Source: UBA5543 sp964464965
GTDB lineage: Bacteria; Bacteroidota; Bacteroidia; Chitinophagales; Chitinophagaceae
Length of the DNA stretch: 64,000 nucleotides
Direction of reading: 5' to 3'
NCBI GenBank assembly: GCA_964464965.1
Contig: CAYXHM010000005.1
Span: forward strand, 62,001 to 126,000
The notes under the pieces are model-generated. The model was given only the letters and a program-made list of their open reading frames with translations, was not told where the DNA came from and did not search any database. This document shows, in pieces, positions 26,410-35,524 of this stretch (positions within the stretch are counted from its first letter, which is position 1; each line of letters starts with the position of its first letter). The translations under genes and the position numbers were made by a program.

Positions 26410-27555
26410 ATGATAAAGAAGTTAAAATTATTGCATTCAATATCACTGATATTTATTTTGACGGTAGCGATCCCTCTAAAAAAAGGATGGTCGCAAATGA
26501 TGGTAGTAAATACCGCAATGTTGGATGGGCTCGATATTACACCTGACAACATGTGGAATTTTCAAATCCAGTCTTTATCAACTGAAAATCAAAATTGTTT
26601 GATTGAAGGGAGTATTGTTTTCAGAAGTTCCGGGCATACCGTAAAATACAGCTTCTCTCAGACAATAAACCCTGGTCTGAATCTATTCAATTCAGCCACA
26701 ATAAACCCTACATGGACGTTTTCATCTCCTGCGTTGAAAGAATTGTTTACATATCACAAGGTACTGCCTCAAGGTACGTATCAATACTGTGTGTCTGTAA
26801 CACCGAAGACGGTTGGTGGAGAACGGAATCTTGCTGGTAAAGTAAATGACTGTATTTACAAACAATCTGAAGATATTTTTTCAATTACTTTATTGGAACC
26901 TGAAAACAATGCAAAGTTGTATGAGTATAACCCCATGTTGACATGGATTGCAACATATCCCTTTTTAAATGAATTAACATATAGGGTTCGGGTTGCTGAA
27001 ATAAAAGAAGGCCAAAGTACAGAAAATGCTATAGCTAGAAATAACCCCATATATGCAGAATCAAATCTTGTACCTAATACCATAGTATATCCATTGTATG
27101 CAAAACCTTTAGAGTTATGGCAGCCTTATGCCTGGACTGTTGATGCATATTATAAAGGAATATTACTTGGCGGTGCACAGCCTTGGAGATTTATTATTGT
27201 TGACGATAGTTTGTTGAAAACCTTACCGAAAGAAAGTTCTCATATAGATATAAATATCGAAACAGGCAAGGGGAGATATTTTGCAGTCGGTGAGGTGAAA
27301 CTCAAATACAAAGAAAGTGATTATTTAAGTAACGAATTGACTATCAGTTTTGTGAGAAAAGGCAAAGAAATTAAGAAATCAGGAGAGGTATGGGTCGTTT
27401 CACGTGGTGAGAACTTTTGGTCTAAGGATATAAGTGATATGGGTCTTCGCCATAACGAAGAGTTTGAAGTTGTTGTTGAAAAAAAACAAGGTAAAGAAAA
27501 TCAAAAAATACAAAAAATAAAATATAGATATGTTAATCCGCAGTTTGTTAAGTAG
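26410..27555 (+). CDS. Secreted TANFOR-like protein
   Basis: The 381-aa protein has a signal peptide (about residues 1-28, ending GWSQ). It contains LPQGTYQYCVSV with later Cys (about residues 118-155), then LLEPENNAKL...PMLTWIA and YRVRVAEI, a beta-sandwich pattern I associate with TANFOR-domain proteins of Bacteroidetes; the assignment is tentative. The last 100 residues are charged and beta-rich. It follows the barrel gene by 22 bp and overlaps the next gene by 26 bp, so it is part of the same operon. A role as a periplasmic or surface partner of the RHS proteins is inferred. Confidence 0.65.
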   Translation: MIKKLKLLHSISLIFILTVAIPLKKGWSQMMVVNTAMLDGLDITPDNMWNFQIQSLSTENQNCLIEGSIVFRSSGHTVKYSFSQTINPGLNLFNSATINPTWTFSSPALKELFTYHKVLPQGTYQYCVSVTPKTVGGERNLAGKVNDCIYKQSEDIFSITLLEPENNAKLYEYNPMLTWIATYPFLNELTYRVRVAEIKEGQSTENAIARNNPIYAESNLVPNTIVYPLYAKPLELWQPYAWTVDAYYKGILLGGAQPWRFIIVDDSLLKTLPKESSHIDINIETGKGRYFAVGEVKLKYKESDYLSNELTISFVRKGKEIKKSGEVWVVSRGENFWSKDISDMGLRHNEEFEVVVEKKQGKENQKIQKIKYRYVNPQFVK

Positions 27556-27997
27556 CATTTTGTTGTTTCTACTGGTAGTATCAGTTAGCTCGTGTTCAAA
27601 CAACAAAACCGCCTATGTAGATATGTTTAAACTAGTGCAGGAATTTGAGTTGCAGAAAGAGTATTCTGAGGAAGCGAAGAGAGAGATGGATAAAGAAAAG
27701 TCAATTATTGATAGTGTTATTTATGTGCAAAAACTCACTGATCCTGCTTCTTACGAAAACATTAAAGCTGAATTATATGGTGCCTACTACAGAAAAGTTG
27801 AAGAGAGAAATCGTGAGATAGAGAAAATGATATGGAAAAGATTGAATCCGTATTTGACAGACTATGGGAAAGAGCACAAATACAGTATCATATATGGAGC
27901 AAATGGAACCGGAAACGTTCTGTACGCAGATGAAGCATTGAATATTACGGATGAAGTAATTAAGTATATCAATAATCGTTACCATGGTAAGAAGTAA
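27530..27997 (+). CDS. OmpH/Skp-like lipoprotein
   Basis: The 155-aa protein has a lipoprotein signal peptide with lipobox VSSC (Cys22). After it comes AYVDMFKLVQEFELQKEYSEE, a long charged helix pair, then YGKEHKYSIIYGANGTGNVLYADEALNITDEVI, which follows the OmpH/Skp pattern (helical arms around a small beta body). Skp-type proteins hold unfolded outer-membrane proteins in the periplasm. A lipid-anchored form dedicated to this operon may serve the barrel or the giant RHS proteins. It overlaps both neighbours (26 and 14 bp), implying translational coupling. Confidence 0.72.
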   Translation: MLIRSLLSSILLFLLVVSVSSCSNNKTAYVDMFKLVQEFELQKEYSEEAKREMDKEKSIIDSVIYVQKLTDPASYENIKAELYGAYYRKVEERNREIEKMIWKRLNPYLTDYGKEHKYSIIYGANGTGNVLYADEALNITDEVIKYINNRYHGKK

Positions 27998-28520
27998 AAG
28001 TTATTTGATAGTATTCCTTTTGTTTTGCCTGGGATTCACCCGATGTACAGATAAAATAAACAGAAAAGGAAAATTCTATGAATTCAAAGAAAACATCTTG
28101 ATTGATCATTGGCAATACGGTATTAGTGTAGACGAGCAAAAGCTTAAATCGAATCATAAAGCGTCAGATAGTGCTGACCATTATTTAAAAGCCACACTGT
28201 TTTTATCGAATGCTAAAACTAAAAAATCTTTACTATACAGTGTTTCTGACGAACATGAAGATTATGAAGCTAAGTATAAGTATCTGGCTTTTGAGAGCGG
28301 AAATGATTTTTATATCAAGTTTAAAAATGACTACATATACGCAATCGGTTATGTATTTGAGCCGTCAAACGGATTGAGTATTACTGATCGTTTGATTTAT
28401 AAATTCAAGATTAATGACAAGATGTTCAAGCAGATGGTAAATGACAATCAATCTGTTGAATATTGGTACATAGATAGATTTGTTGGACTAGGAAAAATTT
28501 GTTTTACACACAAGAACTAA
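27984..28520 (+). CDS. Lipoprotein of unknown function
   Basis: The 178-aa protein has a hydrophobic signal followed by LGFTRC, an atypical but possible lipobox (Cys21). The remainder is beta-rich and charged, with many Tyr, Asp and Lys. I recognise no family. It overlaps the OmpH-like gene by 14 bp and ends 8 bp before the 2075-aa RHS gene. Confidence 0.6.
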   Translation: MVRSKSYLIVFLLFCLGFTRCTDKINRKGKFYEFKENILIDHWQYGISVDEQKLKSNHKASDSADHYLKATLFLSNAKTKKSLLYSVSDEHEDYEAKYKYLAFESGNDFYIKFKNDYIYAIGYVFEPSNGLSITDRLIYKFKINDKMFKQMVNDNQSVEYWYIDRFVGLGKICFTHKN

Positions 28521-28528
28521 TTAATCAC

Positions 28529-31500
28529 ATGAATTTGAATACTTATAAAGCGGTGTCTAAACATGTAAAGAAGGTGTCAGGTTTGATGTTAACCATCATG
28601 CTGGCAGAAATGTTGGTACCATTAAAATCATTGGCCTTGACATCCGGACCTACGCAACCCGAATTCCAGGGATTCACACCATTAGCTACTACTTCGCTGG
28701 TAGATCCGTTCAGCGGGGATTTTAGTTATAATATCCCACTTGTTGAAATTGATGGTTATCCTTTAAACCTTGTTTACAGGGCTACTTCTAATATTGAAGA
28801 AGAAGGCTCATGGGTTGGCTATGGCTGGAATATTAACGTTGGTACATTGAATAGGATGGTGAGAGGATTGCCTGATGATATGAACGGAGAAGAGATCAAA
28901 AGTTTCCAAAACATAGCAGAAAGGGAAGTAAACAGCTTCGGGGTCAGTTTTGAGCCAAGTATAAGTTTTAATGTTGGGGTCAGTGACGGTATAGGTTTGA
29001 CTGCAGGAGTCCAATCTAGCCTGGGTTTTACCAGGGATGATGATTCTTATACAGGAGTTGCTGTCGGGGTGTCTGTAGGAGGCGGTGTGTTCGCAGGAGT
29101 CCAGGCAGGTCCTTTTAACGCCGGTGCAAGCGCAGGTGTAACACTATCAGCAAATACCAGTACCGGAGGTAGTATTACTACCTATTCCGGTTTTAACGGT
29201 GGGGCTTCTTACGGCGATTATATTTCAATAGGTTTCGGTAAGTCTGTAAACCGGACCTTTAATACGATTAGTGGTTGGGGGCAGCCAAATACCGTTGGAA
29301 GTCTTAATATCTCCAGTATTACACGGGAAATACAAAAAAACTTTATAAACAGCGTAAGCAATGAGGTTCCGCAGATTACTGTTCCTTATATGTATGCTAG
29401 TTCAGGTAGGGCGTTCAGATTAGATCTTGGTGTAGAAATAGGCTTGCTGGAAGGTGTCGGGCTCGATATGGGTATAGGGATCACAGCTAGCGAAAACTAC
29501 GCAAGAACACGCTATAATGATAAAAATATACATAAAGGGTATGGATATATGTATTCGGAAAATGCTACACCTACTGATATGGTGGACTTTACCCGTGATA
29601 ATGATGGAGGAATAAATAAGGATATGCCTTTTATGCCACCTGCAATGAAAACGTTTGATGTATTCAGCTCAACTGCTCATGGTGCAACAAATGTGTTCAG
29701 GGCGGATAGAAATGATTTTGGCATAGTAAGGGATCCCCGGGTAGACTTCAAAAATACTAGCCTTGAAAATAAAACTCACCAACTCTCAATAAAAGGACAC
29801 TCGTCTTTTTCATGTTGGATAGGTATATCAGTGAAATATGATAATATTAAGACAGCGACAGAGGGTTATGTTTCAAGTGGAGGTGCGGCAGACGATGTAG
29901 TCGCGTATCGTAAATCGAATGGTAACGACCAGAACCTGTTTTTTAGGCCTTGTGGCTCACAATCCCTGGTTGACGATGATTATTTGACCCAAGTTGGTAA
30001 ATATAGTTTTTACAGACAGAATAAAACTAATACTGTAAGAGGAGCATCTGGTGTGAAACGTCCTGTTGTAACAGAACCTATTGGAGTGTATACCAACGAG
30101 GATATATATAAATATCCACCTACGGTTATCCCTAAAGCATTGGAGAATTATGTGATGAATAAATTCCCTGTAAACGATCCTGCTGCTAAAAGCACTATAG
30201 CAAGACCCACCAGCGGAACCGCGGGCAGTAAAATAGGAGCAATTCTTAATACTAATAAAGCAGGCCAAACATATATGTACGCCACGCCCGTCAACAACAA
30301 TATTAAGAATGACGTAGCATTCAGAATTGATGGATTTAACACTGGGTCATTTGATGAACAGAATGGATTGCTGTCAGGATACGATCCTGTAAAAGATGGG
30401 TCCCCGTTAAATGAACGGGTAAGGGATAAATTGTATAAGAATACATTGACTCCTTCTTATGCGACATCGTACCTGTTAAATGGAGTTTTGTCCCAGGACT
30501 ATGTAGATGTTACAAATGATGGTATATCAGATGATGACCTGGGTGGTTTTGTTAAGTTTAACTATAGCAGGGCTACGACTGACTATCGTTGGAGAGTACC
30601 ATATGATGCAGGACAGAACAATGCATTGTTGAACAGGGGCGTAAAGCTGACCAAGTTTGATGATATAGGCTCTTATAGTATTGGTTCCAAAGAAATCTGG
30701 TATCCACATTCTATTGAGTCAAAAAATCAGGTTATAGAATTTTATCTGAGCCCGCGAAATGATGCGAAGGCAAGTAAGAAAAAAATAATGGATGATTCAC
30801 ATCCCTATAAAATTGACCAGTACAAAAATGATGTAGATACTTTTGCCCGTATGCAACGTTTGAATTGCATTAAAGTTTATGATAAGCACGATAGATATTA
30901 TAATACGGTCAACGCTATACCTGTAAAAACTATTTATTTTGACTATGACTATGAGATTTCAGTTGATGTGCCAAATTCTGAAGGTGGTAAATTAAGGTTA
31001 ACTAGCGTTAGGGTACAGCACGGCAATGAACCTATAGAATTTGCAGAAACATACAATTTGGGGTATTCAGTTTCTAACCCGGCTTATCGTATAGGAGACA
31101 AAGATGCTTGGGGTAACTATTGTAACAATAGTAACAATCACGCCATTCCACTTTGTGAATTTCCATATATTAAACAGGGTAATGGCCAAAGAAGAACTGA
31201 TTTAAATGCAGATGCGGAAGCTTTCCATCTTGTGTCAATAGGACTGCCTTCAGGTGGAAACATTGATGTTGAATATGAAGCTGATGATTATTGCTATGTC
31301 CAGAACAAAAGAGCAATGGCCTTAACTCAGGTTGAGGGGGTAGGTTTAACCAATTCGTTTGTGTCAACAGATGCGCTCGGGTTATATGATATGGGGCGTA
31401 ATCCATACTTGTATATATATGTCGCTAATCCTGGTACGGCTGACAAAAACTATCTACTGAATAATTCTGACCTGATGTACTTTTCGTTTAACATCAATAT

Positions 31501-34500
31501 CGCAGGAAATGCTTTTTCAACATACGACCAGGTAAAAGGCTATGCTGAAGTAGAACAGATTGGTAACTGCCCGGGCAATAGTGGGTATATTTATATCAAG
31601 GTCAAACCCGTCAGTCTCACCGGTACAAATGTTAGGCCCAGCCCTATGGTGAATACGGCTATTAATATGGCCAGGGCTTATGCTTCAGACCAGCTTTATT
31701 TCCAGGAGAAAGAGAATACTGATGGTAGAAACAGGAACCATGCTGCCAGGTTGAAAAAGGCGGCTATCCAGGTGGCAGATGCAGTTTTTGGAAAAAACTC
31801 CATCGCCGAACTGATGAAAGATTATAAGGCCGCCCACAAGTTTAATAAAAACAAAAGCTTTGTTAAGCTTGCCATGACAGGTGCAAAAGTAGGGGGAGGT
31901 TCAAGAGTAAAAAGATTAACTTTTGATGATGAATGGAATACAATAACCGGTGCGCAGGAGTTTAGTTCCCTTGTTGGCTATACCTATAAATATGCAGATG
32001 ATAACGGAGCTTCATACGGAGTAGCTTCTTACGAACCTACATTAGGAGGAGAAGAAAATCCACTTAGGTCCGGTACATCTTATACTATGAGCAATAACCG
32101 TTCAAAATACCCACCATTCGATCCTGTAGAACTGATAAAAGAAGATCCTATAGGGGAGTCTTTTTTTCCAACAGGTTCTGTAGGGTACAGTAAAGTTATT
32201 GTCGAAAGTATACATAAAGATTCTGCAAGGTCTGCGCAACACAGGCTCGTCCAGGAGTTTTATACGTCGAAAGATTTCCCCTGGACAGCCACGTTTGGAC
32301 CCAAGTCTGTGCATTCGGTTTTTGATGAGGATTATCCTAACCCAACCCTACGGGATGTCTTGTTAAGTTTCCTGGGTGTTTCTAAGACAAAATCTTCGTC
32401 GGCCAATACTTATGAGATAAAGCAGGATTTTCTTGTAGAAACAAATGATATGCACGGAAAACCCAAAGCTATCTATAATTATCGCTTGTTACCGGTAGCG
32501 GGCAAAACCGAATTAGTATCCTCTACTGAATATCTTTACCATACTAGTGGTGGCGATAAATTGTCAAACGAGGTTGAAGTAATTCAATACGTAACCAAGG
32601 GGCTGCTGCCAAATGGTAATATTAATTGTACTGTTAATGATGAGTTTCCAAGAGGCAACATAGTTCATCAGAAAAAGACGCTTGGAGTAGAGATTGATGT
32701 TTGTACAGATAGCAGGGAGGTGACTTCGACTGAAGAACGCTATATGGCTAAAAAAGGTGGCGGATTGAAAATTTGCTTACCTCCACAGGTTGTTCCTAAG
32801 TTCAATTGGATTGAAAACACCCATCGTCATGTTGACTATTTCAGGTCGACTACAACTACCAAAATCATTAACCGCTATGGTATTATAAAAAGTGTTAAAA
32901 CGGTTAACGAGGGCGCTGAAACAATAGCGGAGAATAAGTATTATGATGGCATAACCGGCGAAGGAGTGGTGCAGGTTGTGAAAGATAAATACGGAGATGA
33001 TATTTACACTACAAACATACCGGCCTACTGGACAAAAACAGACATGGAACCTTCGTATTTTGGATTCCCCTTTTTAGGCACAGATGCCGCTAAGTTGATT
33101 AGTTCATCATTATCATTTAATGCTACAACTTCGCAGGCATTCTTTACCACAACTGAGAATGTTTTTCATGCTGGTGATGAGCTTTTTGTAAAGGGTAAAA
33201 GGAATAGTGATCATCCGAAATGGCATAGGTTGTATGTTGTGAAAGTTGCGGTTGACCGAACAAGTGCACCGGTTGATAATGATGACGATCCGCTTGCCAG
33301 GAGTTACGGTAGCAAACTAGCTGCCAAAGCAGATTTTAAAGTTTATGTTATTCCATATAGGTTGAGCGGTCACTTAACAGGCGATTTAAGAGGCGGAGAT
33401 AATCTGACTAACATAGACGCTGTATTCAAATACAAATCAGGTAGAAAAAATATGCTGAACTTATCAGCAGGTAACTATCAGTCCATGTCGGACCCTCTTA
33501 TAAATAGTGCAGATGAAGGTTTCCAGGCAGGTAATCCTGTCCAGGATTGTTCAGTACCTGGTTTTGCAAACGATGTAATTAATGCTACTGCCAACAGTTA
33601 TGGTAGTGTGAATGCAGAGCAGGCGGTAACACCGCTGTTAAACCCGGTGTCAGCCGGTATCCTGAATCAGCCATTTGTAGATGGCACATACGGGCTTTTC
33701 GGGAATCGTAAAAGTGAAGCCTCAAGCGGGGTGGTAGAGCAAAGACGGAATGGCTTTCTAAAAAACTGGTATTACTGGTTGCCTGCAAGGTACGAGGCTT
33801 CAGAGGTTACATTAAGCCCTATGATGGCGCACTATAACAGCGTAGATTTTGGAAAAATAGCAGATAAAAGCCCGAATGCTTTTTGGGTACCTGTAACAAA
33901 GGTGACAAAATCAGTTCCTTCTGTAGGGCCTGTAGAGGAAAAGAATGCTGTTGATATCTACAATTCAATCTTCCCTGACCCAGTTACTAAGAAGATAATG
34001 CATGTGACAGCCAATGGTAAGTTTGGCCAGACCTGGGTAGAAACTTTTGAAGACATGAAAAACATTAGAAAGTATAATTATGTTATTGACTTTGCTTTTT
34101 CTCCATTCCGGAGGAACATGCAACGTTCCGCAAGTGCGGTGCCTGGTTATACAGTGTTTGAAACCAATCAGGTGAACCTGGACTCTACGCACCTCAAAGG
34201 TTCATTCCAGCTAAATAACACACATGCTCATACAGGTATTCATTCTATGTATACTACCCAGGCATGTAGTGTATTGACTACTGCAAAGGTCTATAGTAAT
34301 GCTGATAATTATTCTAATGTTTTTGATTTTAACCTGGATGGGGCCAACAGTGAATACACTTTTGAGGTTTGGGTTAAAAATACTTCCGGTGCTGTTACAC
34401 CTCCTTCAGTCGTTATAAATAGCGGAACTCCAATTAACATGACTGAAGTGTCTGTAGCTATAGATAAATGGGTGTTGTGTCGTGTTAATGTAGCATTAAA

Positions 34501-34756
34501 TCATCCTAATAATGTAACATTCAAGCTTCCTGCAGGCCAATACTATGATGATATCAGGGTATTCCCATCAACGGCGAATGTTAAAGCATATGTTTATCAT
34601 CCGTTTAAGGGTTTGCTCATGGCTGTACTCGACGAGAATAATTACGCAACATTCTATGAGTACAATACCCGGAACCAACTGGTACGCTTGAAAAAAGAGA
34701 CTGAAAAAGGAATCATTACTATGACTGAGAATATTAAAAACATAAAAGCGAAATAA
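28529..34756 (+). CDS. Giant secreted RHS/SpvB-like protein (first RHS half)
   Basis: The 2075-aa protein has an N-terminal hydrophobic signal (about residues 12-40). Soon after comes TSLVDPFSGDFSYNIPLVEIDGYPLNLVY and GSWVGYGWNINVGTLNR, the hallmark opening of Bacteroidetes RHS/TcB-SpvB-like shells. Glycine-rich repeats (about 120-260) and very long beta-rich stretches follow. The C-terminus ends with a single YD-like unit (YATFYEYNTRNQLVRLKKE) and no toxin domain. I prefer the ATG at 28529 to an upstream TTG at 28499 inside the previous gene. Together with the 3431-aa protein it may form one hollow shell, by analogy with TcB/TcC. Confidence 0.8.
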   Translation: MNLNTYKAVSKHVKKVSGLMLTIMLAEMLVPLKSLALTSGPTQPEFQGFTPLATTSLVDPFSGDFSYNIPLVEIDGYPLNLVYRATSNIEEEGSWVGYGWNINVGTLNRMVRGLPDDMNGEEIKSFQNIAEREVNSFGVSFEPSISFNVGVSDGIGLTAGVQSSLGFTRDDDSYTGVAVGVSVGGGVFAGVQAGPFNAGASAGVTLSANTSTGGSITTYSGFNGGASYGDYISIGFGKSVNRTFNTISGWGQPNTVGSLNISSITREIQKNFINSVSNEVPQITVPYMYASSGRAFRLDLGVEIGLLEGVGLDMGIGITASENYARTRYNDKNIHKGYGYMYSENATPTDMVDFTRDNDGGINKDMPFMPPAMKTFDVFSSTAHGATNVFRADRNDFGIVRDPRVDFKNTSLENKTHQLSIKGHSSFSCWIGISVKYDNIKTATEGYVSSGGAADDVVAYRKSNGNDQNLFFRPCGSQSLVDDDYLTQVGKYSFYRQNKTNTVRGASGVKRPVVTEPIGVYTNEDIYKYPPTVIPKALENYVMNKFPVNDPAAKSTIARPTSGTAGSKIGAILNTNKAGQTYMYATPVNNNIKNDVAFRIDGFNTGSFDEQNGLLSGYDPVKDGSPLNERVRDKLYKNTLTPSYATSYLLNGVLSQDYVDVTNDGISDDDLGGFVKFNYSRATTDYRWRVPYDAGQNNALLNRGVKLTKFDDIGSYSIGSKEIWYPHSIESKNQVIEFYLSPRNDAKASKKKIMDDSHPYKIDQYKNDVDTFARMQRLNCIKVYDKHDRYYNTVNAIPVKTIYFDYDYEISVDVPNSEGGKLRLTSVRVQHGNEPIEFAETYNLGYSVSNPAYRIGDKDAWGNYCNNSNNHAIPLCEFPYIKQGNGQRRTDLNADAEAFHLVSIGLPSGGNIDVEYEADDYCYVQNKRAMALTQVEGVGLTNSFVSTDALGLYDMGRNPYLYIYVANPGTADKNYLLNNSDLMYFSFNINIAGNAFSTYDQVKGYAEVEQIGNCPGNSGYIYIKVKPVSLTGTNVRPSPMVNTAINMARAYASDQLYFQEKENTDGRNRNHAARLKKAAIQVADAVFGKNSIAELMKDYKAAHKFNKNKSFVKLAMTGAKVGGGSRVKRLTFDDEWNTITGAQEFSSLVGYTYKYADDNGASYGVASYEPTLGGEENPLRSGTSYTMSNNRSKYPPFDPVELIKEDPIGESFFPTGSVGYSKVIVESIHKDSARSAQHRLVQEFYTSKDFPWTATFGPKSVHSVFDEDYPNPTLRDVLLSFLGVSKTKSSSANTYEIKQDFLVETNDMHGKPKAIYNYRLLPVAGKTELVSSTEYLYHTSGGDKLSNEVEVIQYVTKGLLPNGNINCTVNDEFPRGNIVHQKKTLGVEIDVCTDSREVTSTEERYMAKKGGGLKICLPPQVVPKFNWIENTHRHVDYFRSTTTTKIINRYGIIKSVKTVNEGAETIAENKYYDGITGEGVVQVVKDKYGDDIYTTNIPAYWTKTDMEPSYFGFPFLGTDAAKLISSSLSFNATTSQAFFTTTENVFHAGDELFVKGKRNSDHPKWHRLYVVKVAVDRTSAPVDNDDDPLARSYGSKLAAKADFKVYVIPYRLSGHLTGDLRGGDNLTNIDAVFKYKSGRKNMLNLSAGNYQSMSDPLINSADEGFQAGNPVQDCSVPGFANDVINATANSYGSVNAEQAVTPLLNPVSAGILNQPFVDGTYGLFGNRKSEASSGVVEQRRNGFLKNWYYWLPARYEASEVTLSPMMAHYNSVDFGKIADKSPNAFWVPVTKVTKSVPSVGPVEEKNAVDIYNSIFPDPVTKKIMHVTANGKFGQTWVETFEDMKNIRKYNYVIDFAFSPFRRNMQRSASAVPGYTVFETNQVNLDSTHLKGSFQLNNTHAHTGIHSMYTTQACSVLTTAKVYSNADNYSNVFDFNLDGANSEYTFEVWVKNTSGAVTPPSVVINSGTPINMTEVSVAIDKWVLCRVNVALNHPNNVTFKLPAGQYYDDIRVFPSTANVKAYVYHPFKGLLMAVLDENNYATFYEYNTRNQLVRLKKETEKGIITMTENIKNIKAK

Positions 34757-34759
34757 AAG

Positions 34760-35524
34760 ATGAGCAGGAAGCTAATAATTATACTGTGCTTGCTATATGC
34801 AGCCACAGATGCGATTGCTCAGCATAGCCCTGAAGACTGCTATAACAAGTATATGGAACTCACAAAAATGTTTCGTGGCGATAAACCATATGCTTGTAAC
34901 GCGATTGTTTTTGTGAAATACAAATTAAATGCAGCTAATTCTGACGGAGATACTTCCAGGTTGATTTATAAGAATAAACTAACCTATTATAAATCTCCAC
35001 TGGTAGAAAACATTGATGCTCCTGAGGGACAACTTACAATTAATCACGAACTTAAAACAGCTGTTTTTAATATTTCTGATAGTATAAAAAGAGTGCTTCA
35101 GAAAGAGTTGAACATGAAACCTGATGAGGAGTTGGAATCTATGCTTGATGACAATTTTGAAAAAAAGGACTTGGAAGCCTTTAAGCAATATGTACTGATA
35201 CATTGCCAGGTAGAATGGAATACAGAGAATGGCGTGCATGAAATAACGTTCTATCCGAAACGAAATGATGATGCAGTCTTTATTGCAGTGACGTTGAGGT
35301 TTAATTCTAAAAACCAGGTGGTTTATTATCAGTATGTAAATAGTGATGTTTATTCTACAGATTTCAATGGTAAAAAGAAAATACGTTATGTCACAACAGT
35401 TTATGACAACTTTAAGCACGACAATATACCTGATATACCCGCCCGCTTATCTGATTATCTGCAATGGAACGGATGGGATGTAAAACTAAAAAAGTATACC
35501 AATTATAAATTTTCTTTACTATGA
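34760..35524 (+). CDS. Exported protein between the two RHS genes
   Basis: The 254-aa protein has a signal peptide (about 1-20, ending AIAQ). The body is beta-rich with an inner acidic segment (about residues 110-140). The strand pattern (YYKSPLVENIDAPEGQLTINHELKTAVFNI and AVTLRFNSKNQVVYYQY) is vaguely like lipoprotein-carrier folds, but I do not recognise the family. It begins 3 bp after the first RHS gene and overlaps the next by 4 bp (ATGA), so it is tightly coupled to both. Confidence 0.65.
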   Translation: MSRKLIIILCLLYAATDAIAQHSPEDCYNKYMELTKMFRGDKPYACNAIVFVKYKLNAANSDGDTSRLIYKNKLTYYKSPLVENIDAPEGQLTINHELKTAVFNISDSIKRVLQKELNMKPDEELESMLDDNFEKKDLEAFKQYVLIHCQVEWNTENGVHEITFYPKRNDDAVFIAVTLRFNSKNQVVYYQYVNSDVYSTDFNGKKKIRYVTTVYDNFKHDNIPDIPARLSDYLQWNGWDVKLKKYTNYKFSLL

